Assembly (NCBI GenBank): GCA_002729725.1
Contig: PBYS01000100.1
Span: forward strand, 1 to 49,897
Reading direction: 5' to 3'
From: Puniceicoccaceae bacterium
GTDB lineage: Bacteria; Verrucomicrobiota; Verrucomicrobiia; Opitutales; Coraliomargaritaceae
DNA: 49,897 nucleotides
The notes beneath the pieces are model-generated. The model saw nothing but the letters and a program-made list of their open reading frames with translations, ran no database searches and was not told the DNA's origin. Both the position numbers and the translations under genes were made by a program. This document shows, one piece after another, positions 36,901 to 44,856 of this stretch. How positions within the stretch are numbered: position 1 is the first letter of the stretch; the number at the start of each line of letters is the position of its first letter.

Positions 36901-38714
36901 GTTTTAATTCGATCATAGGTATCGCCGGACAAGACGAGTCGAATGAGCCGGCAGCTACATTATTCGTCGAGTCAATTGATGCGCAGGAGCTACGGCTCCG
37001 CTCCAATAAGAAATTAGCATTGATTCGGGCGGAAGCTTTGCCGGAGCGTGGCGGTGTGATTGCGCTCGATGCCGTGCTTGATGAAGATGGCGCTGTGGTA
37101 TCGTTGCAATCGGCACCTCAAGGCGTGCTGTTACGTGTGTTGGCAGAAGATGTGGATGGCAAGGTTGGCTTGCCGGTGATCGCTTATGCAGGCAAGCCCA
37201 CTCAAAATATATGGCGTGATGATATTATTTATTACGCCTTCACCGATCGCTTTCATGATGGAAATCGGGCCAACAGCAAACAGGTGGATGATTCTGAGGT
37301 CTTGCCTGCGGCCAACTACCAGGGGGGGGATTTTCAAGGGATCGAGCAGAAGCTCAATGAGGGGTATTTTGATGCACTGGGTGTGAACGTGCTTTGGCTG
37401 GCGCCACTCAATCAAAATCCTGATGGGGCCTGGCAAGAATACTTGGCTCCCTTTCGTCACTACACGGGCTATCATGGCTATTGGCCAATTGATCGCTTTG
37501 GGGTTGAAGCACGCTTTGGGGGTGCCGCTGCATTGCAAGACTTGATTGATGCCGCGCACGGCGGCGGTATGAAAGTGCTGGCAGACTTGGTGCTTAAGCA
37601 TGTGCATGTCGAGAATCCAATCCGAAAAGAACGTCCTGAGCTGTTCGGACAATTAGAGCTGAGTGATGGTTCGCGTAATTTGCGTCGTTGGAATGATAAC
37701 CCATACACGACTTGGTTCGAACCGTTCCTGCCTGCATTTGACTTTCGTAATCCGAGCACGACGGATTTCTTGCTGGAAGATGCAACTTATTGGATCGATG
37801 CCTTTCAGCTGGATGGCTATCGGCTCGATGCGGTCAAACATATCCGGCCCGATTTTTGGTGGCGATTCCGTACCCGAATGCGCGATACATTTCCAGAAGA
37901 GAATTTTTATTTTGTGGGAGAGACCTTTCAGGACCGTCAGGGTATTTCAGATTTCGTGGGGCCGAACATGTTGGATGGTCAGTTTGATTTTCCATTGTAT
38001 GATGTGCTCTTGCCTTGCTTTGCGCAGGCTCAGCTAGGTTTTGATCAGTTAGAGGCTGCTTTACGCGCGTCTGAGGAGAGCTACGGACGCAGTGTGCGTA
38101 TGTCTGCACTGTTGGGCAATCATGATAAATCGCGCTTTATGGCCTATGCGGATGGCGATTTGCCGAGCGAACAATATCCCGACGATGAAGAGGCAGGCTG
38201 GGCACAGCAGATCGTGGTGGATCATGCTTCAAGTTATGCGAAGCTCAAGCTGGCCATGACATTTCTACTCACTATTGATGGGGTGCCCATGATTTATTAT
38301 GGCGACGAGATTGGCATGACAGGCGCGGGCGACCCGGACAATCGCCGTAGGATGCGTTTTGGTCAGGATGTGAGTGCTGAAGAAGCTGCTGTTCAAGTGC
38401 ACTTTTCAAAATTGGCTTGGGCACGCCGAGCGCACCCTGCACTCTATTTGGGGAGTCGTCGCTTGCTAGCCGCTGGCGCTGATCATTACGCTTATCTTCG
38501 TAAACATGCTGGGGACGTGGCCCTGGTCGCTTTTAACCGGTCGCATGAATCGCAGCGCTATGTTTTCGAGCTCGCCCCTGAGCTGACAGATGCCCCGCTC
38601 AATGATGTCTTGAGCGGCGCGCAAGTATCCGTGCGCAATGGTCGCGCGGTGTTTGAACTGGGCCCAATGCAATCCGCCGTGTTTGTGACTGAGAAAGGTG
38701 TGGATGTTGATTAG
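33957..38714 (+). CDS. secreted tandem GH13 alpha-amylase family protein with CBM48-like module
   Basis: A 1585-residue exported enzyme with two complete alpha-amylase domains. The signal peptide is MSSLRLFFLCLCSLSALSG. The first GH13 barrel has region I DFVPNH (about 300), II GFRADMAH (about 452), III FFAEAYD (about 485) and IV AENHDE (about 563). A beta domain follows. A CBM48/glycogen-binding-like module (about 912-990) contains SVSLVGGFNDWNEATHQL and YLYKYVIDG. The second barrel (about 1082-1515) has DLVLKHVHVE, GYRLDAVKHI, YFVGETFQ and LLGNHDKSRF. Nucleophile, acid/base and transition-state Asp are present in both, so two active sites are expected, acting on alpha-glucans in the periplasm or outside. 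The ATG at 33957 is preferred over an upstream TTG (33888) because the signal peptide starts there. It overlaps the next gene by 11 bases. Confidence 0.92.
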   Translation: MSSLRLFFLCLCSLSALSGRSLDLTLPDLDLSAAAGGSAWIALDVGAGPGSTVIQVDAERRAFLAFQADLVLHLDQTGLQKAFQYTDYQWQSVALDDMRLSFSGEQATLLSLPVSREIDRVRAVQWFRVADSGTIAPDENYMTRRPQEVYLPTYYVPDDSGALQRRGRYGELDARPVIYQMLPRLFGNENETRKLNGTLTENGSGKFSDLSESVLAGLRSDGFSHIWLTGLLQQATSTDYSQVGQAADDPDLLKGIAGSPYAIRDYFDVSPDYADVPANRLQEFKALTARMHAAGLKVVIDFVPNHVARSYASDIRPDLAFGLNDRKDVYFDADNNFYYLTPEVAEGQAPLRLPTVDPHTGQIINETARLVGHADGYFAPEKVHGRVTGNNVVSWRPSNGDWYETIKLNYGFDFLNRDAPPQYPTAISPRARIPDTWQKMDAIIAYWQELGVDGFRADMAHMVPPEFWKWMIHRARERQPGVLFFAEAYDNDPAKVLGHDPAISQDDSVMLALLDAGFNAVYDDPGYDTLEHLYAGKSWANDLQSVEGSLGAFFFDCAVRYAENHDEIRLAHPDTWGGQGMQVGRPVTATLFGLSSGPVMLYHGQEVGEPGLGREGFGGDDQRSTIFDYWSLPELNKWWADGAADGAMLSPEQRELRAWYVRLLKLQSEPAFTRGNTILLNQANRDNPFYGKVADVGASGHWFFAYLRSDPESQSKYLITSNFHASATMRHLRVRLPAAALDALGLSAEDRGWLLLRDRLSEGDGQLRAARIADVVREGIYIDRLAAQSSAYWSIEKIDTLPAGAIISPSPDAGNAFLGAPTLVRARAGETVRLDLRRFGNPGDSHVFQVDSSDVVQAELDALNHVLHLKIADAARGLQLLPFSLEPLTAGADRIVSSLPIAVEAITTQTFRLGGFEQAQSVSLVGGFNDWNEATHQLERVDGGWELSTQFQPGRYLYKYVIDGAWQPDPAHAEREADGFGGFNSIIGIAGQDESNEPAATLFVESIDAQELRLRSNKKLALIRAEALPERGGVIALDAVLDEDGAVVSLQSAPQGVLLRVLAEDVDGKVGLPVIAYAGKPTQNIWRDDIIYYAFTDRFHDGNRANSKQVDDSEVLPAANYQGGDFQGIEQKLNEGYFDALGVNVLWLAPLNQNPDGAWQEYLAPFRHYTGYHGYWPIDRFGVEARFGGAAALQDLIDAAHGGGMKVLADLVLKHVHVENPIRKERPELFGQLELSDGSRNLRRWNDNPYTTWFEPFLPAFDFRNPSTTDFLLEDATYWIDAFQLDGYRLDAVKHIRPDFWWRFRTRMRDTFPEENFYFVGETFQDRQGISDFVGPNMLDGQFDFPLYDVLLPCFAQAQLGFDQLEAALRASEESYGRSVRMSALLGNHDKSRFMAYADGDLPSEQYPDDEEAGWAQQIVVDHASSYAKLKLAMTFLLTIDGVPMIYYGDEIGMTGAGDPDNRRRMRFGQDVSAEEAAVQVHFSKLAWARRAHPALYLGSRRLLAAGADHYAYLRKHAGDVALVAFNRSHESQRYVFELAPELTDAPLNDVLSGAQVSVRNGRAVFELGPMQSAVFVTEKGVDVD

Positions 38715-41700
38715 ACGCAGAGTGTGTTGTATGCTGTGCCTGCTGTTTGCATCCAGCTTGCTGAGAGCTCAGCAGGTCAAAGCTTTTCCTGAGGTCGATT
38801 TGCCGACCTTGGGCAGTCGAGCAGAGGCTGCTTTCGCCAGCAATCCAAGCGAGGCGATTCCCTATATGCTAGAGATTCAGGGGCGCTTGACCAATGCAAT
38901 GAGTGAGGAATTTCGCGCCATTTATCGCGAGAATCTTTATTTGTTGGGACTGGCTCACATGCGTTGCTATCAGCTGACAAAAGACACGCAACAGCTCTCC
39001 GATGCGATCCTGTTCTGGGATGAGTTTATTCAGGACTTTGTTTCGGATGCGCGGCACCCACTCGCAATGATGAATCGGGCGGATTGCTATTTCGGGACCG
39101 AGAATTGGAGCGCGGCTGTGGATGCCTACATGCACATACTCCAGATTTATAGTCAGCAATTGGAGTCGCAAGAGTTGTATGAGCTCTTGCAGCATTTTGT
39201 ATTGGCGGCAGGCGAAGCGTCTCGACACTCCGATACCGTCGATGTGCTGGGCGGCTTCCTGGATCCGCGCTACTCTGATCAGTTGCGGCTCTTCGCGCTC
39301 AATACACTATTTGACCGAGCGCTGGAAGCGGATGGTTTGGATGCGCTCATGCGTTTGGTGGCAGAGATCAATCGCGATCGAAAGTTTCGTTATGACCTCG
39401 GGATCAATCTTCGACTCTTAAATACAGGCGATCGCTTTGAAGAAGATGAGAAGTATCTCGAGGCGGGCTTACTGTTTGCCATGGTTTTGCCAGTCGAGCA
39501 ATTGCTCTATGCGGTAGAGGATCGCCTAATTGCGATCGAAGAGCAGTTATTTACCGGGAGGTTTATCGCGTCGAAGGCCGAGGCCTTGGTTCAGCAATTG
39601 AATGCGCTGCGTAAGCAGCGACTTGAGCTGGTTGAGGCGCCCAAGTATACCGCCAATCTGCGTTGGCGTCAGGCGAGAGTGCTGCGCTTGATGGGGCGCA
39701 CTTACGAAGCCTATTTTGCATTTGTGAGGCTCATTCAGGAATATCCGCAGCATAAGCATATCGAGCAGTTTCGCTATGCAGCTTTTTTACAAGCAATCGA
39801 GTGTGGCTACTCCGAAGAGGCTATCGTGCATGCGGAAAGTTATTTGAGTGAACCTGCATTTTTGGAATTCGAAAAGCCGATCGCAACTCAACTATCAATT
39901 TTGTATCAGAAAAATAAGGACGTTGAAAAGCTCGCAGACTTGGCCGATGCGTTTCTGCATCGTTTTCCCTACGATCCGGTGGCGACTCAGGTGACGCATT
40001 CGCTCGGACAGGCACTTTTTGAACAAGGGGATACGGAACGAATTTTAGATACTTTTCCTTTTTGGGTCGAAGAGTTTCCTGACGGGGCCTTTGTCGAGAG
40101 TGTCGATTACTGGTCGGGGATGGCTTATTTGTTTGCTGGCGACTTTTCGCGAGCGTTGGCAGCATTCGAAAGCCTGATCGAGGAAAATCCAGGGAGTATC
40201 TATTATGTCGAGGCGCGGTTTCGTCGTGGAGTTGCCTATTTCGGGATGGGCGAGTATTCCAGCGCGCGTGATATTATTACAGCGTGGGTATCTAGTTCGC
40301 CGGGACATCCGCTGCAGCCGGAAGCACATGTTTTTCTAGGTGACTTGGATGCTATGGACGCCGCAGTGGAAAGCGCGTTGGCTCATTACGCTCAAGTGGA
40401 AGCGCTGGGGGGGAGTCAGGCTTTGATTGATCACGCATATTTTGAATCGGCCTCACTCTTGCTGGCCAATCAAGCTTACGCGGAGCTCGACGAGCTCCTG
40501 CTGCGCTATTTGGATCATTTTCCGCAATCGACCGCATCCGCGGCGGCAGTGCTGAAGCTTGCGGAGGCGAGCCTAGACCGAGGTCGTATTCGCAAGGCCT
40601 TCGAATATTATCGTGATGGTATCGAGCGTTTCGGTGATGGAATTACCACTGACCATGTCGATCAGTTGATCGATGCCTGGTGGGATACTGATGCGAGGGT
40701 TCGTCAGCGGAGTGTGCAGACCACCGATTTTATTGATCGCTTGCTAACGGACGAAGTCTTTCGCAGTGAAATGTTGTATGATCGAGTCGCCCAAATTGCT
40801 TATTTTAATGAACACCCGCAGATCCCCAAAGCGCTGCAAGAGGCGCTTGTGATCCGTCAGCCGCTATACCAGCAGTTGATTGAAGCGACTGCCATGGGCG
40901 CGAGATCTGCAGGGGAGCTGTTGGATATTTCAGATTATGAGGCCCTAGCTGTGATCCAGCGCGGCGTGGACGCACAACTTAGCCAATTGCCCGAAGCTGC
41001 ACCAGCGAGTGTTTTCAAAGAAATGCGCGAGTCTGCACTGGCGACTGGTCAGCACGCTTTAGCGTTGCGTTTACTTCGTATTCTAAATTTACGGGCAGAT
41101 ATTGAGTTGAGCCCTGCCCAACTCGGGCAGGCAGAGGCGGACCTCGCGAGTCCGGCGACATTGGTATGGATTGCACATATCAAAGCACCAGACGATCCAT
41201 ACGCAGCGCGTGCTTGGCTTCAGCAAGTCATAGAACAGGCACCAGAATCCGGCGCAGCTGCCAGTGCGCTTTTTGAATTAGGCCAGCTGGAGATGGAGCT
41301 TGGTTATTTTGATCAGGCTGCCGATTTCTACGGACGCATCCTCGACGATTATTTTGGTGCGGCTCACAGCCGAAGAGCTGCGATGCTGCGTGCGGATGCT
41401 TTGCGTCTCGCGCGGCGTTATCAGGCTGCAGTGGAGGCGTATTCTATAATCATTAATCAACGTGACTGGCGTGGCGTGCTCTGGGCGGAGGCAACTTTTA
41501 AAATCGGTCTTTGTTTTCTTGAGCTGAACGAAACTGGTAAGGCGCAAGGCTTTTTCGAACGCACTTACCTTGCCTATGCCGGCTACCCTGAGTGGTCCGC
41601 TAAGGCTGTGCTGGAAAGTGCTCAATTGCTCGAAGAGCAGGGCGAGACAGAATCGGCCCGCAATACATATCAATTTTTTCTCGATCTCCCGCGTGCCGAG

Positions 41701-41748
41701 GAATCGCCACTTTATCAGGTCATCCGCCGACATGCCCAGTCTCTATAA
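38704..41748 (+). CDS. large periplasmic tetratricopeptide-repeat protein
   Basis: A 1014-residue exported protein. A signal peptide (MLIRRRVCCMLCLLFASSLLRA, cut before QQ) is followed almost entirely by helical TPR-like repeats, for example GDFSRALAAFESLIEENPG, GYFDQAADFYGRILDDYFG and YQAAVEAYSIIINQ. No catalytic motif is seen. It probably scaffolds a complex. The ATG at 38704 is chosen over the GTG at 38698 because AAAGG (38694-38698) lies at proper distance. It overlaps the amylase end by 11 bases and leads after 3 bases into the next gene, so it is translated as part of one operon. TPR proteins are often found beside ExbB/ExbD in this kind of bacterium (general knowledge, not checked here). 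Confidence 0.85.
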   Translation: MLIRRRVCCMLCLLFASSLLRAQQVKAFPEVDLPTLGSRAEAAFASNPSEAIPYMLEIQGRLTNAMSEEFRAIYRENLYLLGLAHMRCYQLTKDTQQLSDAILFWDEFIQDFVSDARHPLAMMNRADCYFGTENWSAAVDAYMHILQIYSQQLESQELYELLQHFVLAAGEASRHSDTVDVLGGFLDPRYSDQLRLFALNTLFDRALEADGLDALMRLVAEINRDRKFRYDLGINLRLLNTGDRFEEDEKYLEAGLLFAMVLPVEQLLYAVEDRLIAIEEQLFTGRFIASKAEALVQQLNALRKQRLELVEAPKYTANLRWRQARVLRLMGRTYEAYFAFVRLIQEYPQHKHIEQFRYAAFLQAIECGYSEEAIVHAESYLSEPAFLEFEKPIATQLSILYQKNKDVEKLADLADAFLHRFPYDPVATQVTHSLGQALFEQGDTERILDTFPFWVEEFPDGAFVESVDYWSGMAYLFAGDFSRALAAFESLIEENPGSIYYVEARFRRGVAYFGMGEYSSARDIITAWVSSSPGHPLQPEAHVFLGDLDAMDAAVESALAHYAQVEALGGSQALIDHAYFESASLLLANQAYAELDELLLRYLDHFPQSTASAAAVLKLAEASLDRGRIRKAFEYYRDGIERFGDGITTDHVDQLIDAWWDTDARVRQRSVQTTDFIDRLLTDEVFRSEMLYDRVAQIAYFNEHPQIPKALQEALVIRQPLYQQLIEATAMGARSAGELLDISDYEALAVIQRGVDAQLSQLPEAAPASVFKEMRESALATGQHALALRLLRILNLRADIELSPAQLGQAEADLASPATLVWIAHIKAPDDPYAARAWLQQVIEQAPESGAAASALFELGQLEMELGYFDQAADFYGRILDDYFGAAHSRRAAMLRADALRLARRYQAAVEAYSIIINQRDWRGVLWAEATFKIGLCFLELNETGKAQGFFERTYLAYAGYPEWSAKAVLESAQLLEEQGETESARNTYQFFLDLPRAEESPLYQVIRRHAQSL

Positions 41749-41751
41749 GCT

Positions 41752-42834
41752 ATGAATATGTGTAACAAAATATCTACGAATCGTTGCTTAGTCTGTCTCT
41801 GCATCTGCATGTTGCCATACTTCTTATCTGCTAAGCCTGAGATTAACATGCGCTTGCAATATCCGCAGCAAATGAAGGATGTGGTTTTGACTGGAGTGGA
41901 TGGTGACGAAATCGTTTTTCGTCCTGTGGGGCCTGATCGCGGCGGCCGTGCCTATCTCGAAATAGATGAGTTGCTGCGTCAACGTGGTGCTCTAAACTTT
42001 TTATTTCCTCAAGCCTTTTACGACGCGATTGAAGACTTTGAGCGCGGTCAAGTGCTGCAGGCCTTGCCTGTGATTCGGGAACAGGCAAAGCCCTTTATCC
42101 AGTATCTGGAGTTAAGTGAATTGCCGGGTAATATGCTGCCGACGGTTTTGTTGTATCTGGATGCCTTAACTGCGGCGGAGCAGTGGCGCGAGGCGGCAGA
42201 GGTCGCGACGCAGATCCCGCTCTCGCTGGCGCCAGCCAGTGTGCTGGATCGTGTGGGGCACTTAGCGCTCGCTTTGGCTGATGCCGAGCAATCATCTGCG
42301 CTGGATCGGGTGCATCGACATGTCCTGTCTGCGCGGATGTTATCAGATGCGCGTCTGGCTGTTATGCTTGATTTGGCGCACGCATGGCGCGAGCGCAGCG
42401 ATTATTTACGGGCTTTTAATTTGTATCGTAAGATTCAAGTGAGCGAGAACGTGTATCAAACGCGTGCCCGCCTTTGGGTGGCGTATTGTAGTTTCTACCT
42501 AGGCCATGATTTGGTGCCGTCTGTCTTTTTAGATCACCTGCCAGAGATGGAAGTCAGCACGCCCGGTTATTCTTTACGTGAGTTGATTAAAGCGCGCTTG
42601 AGTTTGCGTGACGAAGATTTCTCAGCTGCGATGCGCTCCGCAGCTGAGGGGAAAACTTATGCCAACTCCACTGATCCGTGGTATCCGGAATTACTTTACA
42701 CAGTCGCACTTGTGTATGCTCGTGTCGACATGAATGAAGCGTCCATTGCCGCGCATCGCGAACTCTCTATTTCCTTTCCTGAGAGTCCTTGGGCTCGAGC
42801 GAGTCTGAAGGATCTTGAAACTTTAACCCCATGA
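41752..42834 (+). CDS. periplasmic TPR-like protein with N-terminal beta segment
   Basis: A 360-residue protein with a signal peptide (residues 1-27, ending YFLSAKP). Residues about 30-75 (VVLTGVDGDEIVFRP and AYLEIDEL) look like a small beta-barrel segment resembling SHD1-type modules, which is a weak match. The rest is alpha-helical with TPR-like pairs (LRAFNLYRKIQVSENV). Its last codon overlaps the exbB start as ATGA. I do not recognise a named family. Its place between the large TPR protein and ExbB implies a structural role in the same complex. Confidence 0.75.
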   Translation: MNMCNKISTNRCLVCLCICMLPYFLSAKPEINMRLQYPQQMKDVVLTGVDGDEIVFRPVGPDRGGRAYLEIDELLRQRGALNFLFPQAFYDAIEDFERGQVLQALPVIREQAKPFIQYLELSELPGNMLPTVLLYLDALTAAEQWREAAEVATQIPLSLAPASVLDRVGHLALALADAEQSSALDRVHRHVLSARMLSDARLAVMLDLAHAWRERSDYLRAFNLYRKIQVSENVYQTRARLWVAYCSFYLGHDLVPSVFLDHLPEMEVSTPGYSLRELIKARLSLRDEDFSAAMRSAAEGKTYANSTDPWYPELLYTVALVYARVDMNEASIAAHRELSISFPESPWARASLKDLETLTP

Positions 42835-43625
42835 GTATCCTAATTATGAATACAAAACTAAATCCGTTTTATTGTGTTGTTCGGCGATTCGCCTTTGCGC
42901 TTTGGTTGTCAGTCTGTTTCGCCAGTCTAGCGCAGGGACAGAGCGAGTCCGCTGTGGCAGCCGCTCCTGCTGAGGAAACGATTACCATTTGGACTATGTT
43001 TCAGCAGGGTGGTTGGGCGATGTATCCCTTGCTCGCGTTCTCTGTGGCGACGGTTGGACTTGCGGTCTATTGCGCACTTATTATTAAAGAGAAGCGTTTT
43101 ACACAGCCCGAGGCGACTGCGGATTTGCGTGCGGCAATTGAGGCCAGGGATGCGAGCGCGGCCTTGGGTGCCTGTGATGCGCACCCTGGTTACATGACGG
43201 ATATTTTACGTCTTGGATTTGAAACCGTGAGTGACGGCTATGCTTCCGTGGCCGAGGTGAATGAAGCCCTGGAGGAACGTGCGGGTAAAGTGTTGGCTAG
43301 CCCCTTGGTCTTTGTGCAATATTTACAAGTGGTTGCTTCGGTCTCTCCAATGATGGGGCTGCTCGGCACCGTGAGTGGTATGGTTAAAGCCTTCCGTAAT
43401 ATCGCGGCGCAAGGTCTTGGTAAGCCGGAGCTGCTGGCCAATAATATTTCCGAAGCTCTGGTGACTACCGCATCCGGATTGCTGATAGCGATCCCTGCGC
43501 TGATGTGTTATTTTTATTTTAAAAATAAATACATGGCTGCTTCGTCTGGCATCTATGAACGCCTAGGCGAGATGACTCGGCTGATGAAAAAGAATGGCAT
43601 GGTTGCCGAGCACTCGGCTTCTTGA
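42831..43625 (+). CDS. exbB: ExbB/TolQ/MotA-family proton channel protein
   Basis: A 264-residue inner-membrane motor subunit. An N-terminal signal-like helix (about 17-36, ending ASLAQGQ) precedes the first ExbB helix (about 64-85). The two C-terminal helices carry the family segment SPMMGLLGTVSGMVKAF and EALVTTASGLLIAIPALM. With ExbD it should use the proton gradient to drive a TonB-like protein. ATGA overlap with the preceding gene indicates translational coupling. A second in-frame ATG (42846) is possible. The extra N-terminal segment is common in ExbB-like proteins of TPR-linked operons. Confidence 0.93.
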   Translation: MSILIMNTKLNPFYCVVRRFAFALWLSVCFASLAQGQSESAVAAAPAEETITIWTMFQQGGWAMYPLLAFSVATVGLAVYCALIIKEKRFTQPEATADLRAAIEARDASAALGACDAHPGYMTDILRLGFETVSDGYASVAEVNEALEERAGKVLASPLVFVQYLQVVASVSPMMGLLGTVSGMVKAFRNIAAQGLGKPELLANNISEALVTTASGLLIAIPALMCYFYFKNKYMAASSGIYERLGEMTRLMKKNGMVAEHSAS

Positions 43626-43651
43626 TTTGACGACGCCTTAATTTATATACC

Positions 43652-44062
43652 ATGAAACCGCGACCAATCGAACACACGGCTGAGACGCCCGATCTCACAC
43701 CGATGATCGACATCGTCTTTCTGCTCATTGTCTTCTTTATGACAGTGGCGAACATGCAAGTGCAGCAATTGGTGCCTATCACTGTGCCGATTGCCGAGAA
43801 TGCCAGCATCCCTGAGGAGCGTGGCATGCGTACTACTATTACCGTGAAGTCAGATGGCACCATATTTTATGGTGCGGAATCCACCGTGATCGAAGAGCTA
43901 CCAGGGTTGGTTGCTCAGGCCAAGGCGCAGGCACCACAGCTGAAGCTTTACGTTCGTGCCGATGCCAATGTGGCATTCAAGGAAGTACGTAAGGTCTTTG
44001 CCGCAGCCGCTGAAGGCGGTGTGCCCAATGTTATTTTTGCCACTTATCAGAGCGCCCAATAG
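43652..44062 (+). CDS. exbD: ExbD/TolR-family biopolymer transport protein (first copy)
   Basis: A 136-residue protein with one membrane helix and a periplasmic domain. The helix begins DLTPMIDIVFLLIVFFMTV; Asp20 matches the proton-carrying Asp25 of E. coli ExbD. It follows exbB by 26 bases and precedes a second exbD by 2 bases. Confidence 0.93.
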   Translation: MKPRPIEHTAETPDLTPMIDIVFLLIVFFMTVANMQVQQLVPITVPIAENASIPEERGMRTTITVKSDGTIFYGAESTVIEELPGLVAQAKAQAPQLKLYVRADANVAFKEVRKVFAAAAEGGVPNVIFATYQSAQ

Positions 44063-44064
44063 CC

Positions 44065-44499
44065 ATGAAAGCTAAACGCCTGCAGATTCCCGATGATAAA
44101 GTCGACCTCACACCGATGATCGACATCGTCTTCCTGCTGCTCATTTACTTCATGGTCACCACTACCATCGTGAAAGAAGAAGCCGACCTCGGTGTAAAGT
44201 TACCTTCCAGTGTGGCCGCTCCGCCGGATACGCCACTGCCCGAACAACACTATATTGATATTCTGCTCGATGGCACTGTTATGCTTAATGGGGTGCCGAC
44301 TGATAACCCCGGCAGCGCGGCTTTGCCCAATCTCACGCGCACCTTGAATCAGTTGAAACTCTCCTCCGATCGAGCGGGCTTGAAAACACTCGTGATTATC
44401 CAGCCCGACCCCGAAACTTATCAGCAGAGCGTCGTCAATGTGCTCAACGCGCTGAAGTCGGTTGGGATCCACTCGATCTCTTTTGGCGAGGGTGGGTAG
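44065..44499 (+). CDS. exbD: ExbD/TolR-family biopolymer transport protein (second copy)
   Basis: A 144-residue paralogue of the preceding gene. It has the same DLTPMIDIVFLLL start with Asp20 conserved and a different periplasmic domain, longer by about eight residues. Paired exbD genes suggest a heteromeric ExbD dimer. It is the last gene of the amylase-TPR-ExbBDD operon; the next 357 bases hold no protein gene. Confidence 0.93.
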   Translation: MKAKRLQIPDDKVDLTPMIDIVFLLLIYFMVTTTIVKEEADLGVKLPSSVAAPPDTPLPEQHYIDILLDGTVMLNGVPTDNPGSAALPNLTRTLNQLKLSSDRAGLKTLVIIQPDPETYQQSVVNVLNALKSVGIHSISFGEGG

Positions 44500-44546
44500 C
44501 GCGTTCTTTGCTGCTCAAAAAGGTCCACGTCGCGTCCCTACAAATG

Positions 44547-44707
44547 ACTCCTGACATCCGTACACAAAAAGGCCCCGCCTGTGCCGTCTTTAGTGGGAGT
44601 TCTTAGCCTTTTGAGCTTAAGGTGGGAGCTTTCCTCGTAAGTATTTGTCTTCCGGTTGACGGCTGGACAGCCACCTACGCGGGGCAAACTCCCGATTGTT
44701 TCAGAGT
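44547..44707. ncRNA. candidate structured RNA, strand uncertain
   Basis: A rod-like set of nested helices. ACTCCTGA (44547-44554) pairs with TCAGAGT (44701-44707) with one bulge; GCCCCGC (44572-44578) with GCGGGGC (44679-44685); GCCGTC (44583-44588) with GACGGC (44658-44663). GGGAGT (44595-44600) could also pair with ACTCCC (44688-44693). The rod shape and length of about 160 bases recall 6S RNA on the plus strand. Alternatively, on the minus strand the GCGGGGCC arm is followed by U5 (44566-44570), like a terminated small RNA. No known family sequence was recognised. Confidence 0.4.
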
Positions 44708-44743
44708 AAAGGACAGATACTCCATTAAGTCTCGAACACTGCA

Positions 44744-44785
44744 GGGTTGCCTTGAACTGTAGCAAGGCTTGCTACAGACGCAACC
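44744..44785. repeat. compound hairpin upstream of the nucleoside phosphorylase
   Basis: Inner stem CTGTAGCAA (44757-44765) with TTGCTACAG (44769-44777), a perfect 9 bp with a 3-base loop. Outer stem GGTTGC (44745-44750) with GCAACC (44780-44785). It may be a REP-like repeat or the terminator of the upstream RNA or operon. No T run follows. Confidence 0.55.
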
Positions 44786-44856
44786 GGAAATGAACTGTTA
44801 ATCAGGGAAATTTTCGCTGGCTCGACAAGCGGCTCTTCTTGCGCACACTCTGGTAT

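Larger units (their letters stand above)
44500..44856. other. 357-base intergenic region with structured elements
   Basis: No protein gene is supported. It holds a candidate structured RNA (44547-44707) and a strong compound hairpin (44744-44785). The promoter of the nucleoside phosphorylase probably lies at 44786-44856. Confidence 0.6.

Noticed and set aside
44560..44700. SRP RNA, tmRNA or RNase P RNA in the gap before deoA
   Set aside because: The conserved SRP GGUCAGG core, the tmRNA CCA end and a full RNase P length are all missing; only GGAAAG/CCGGAAG-like fragments match.
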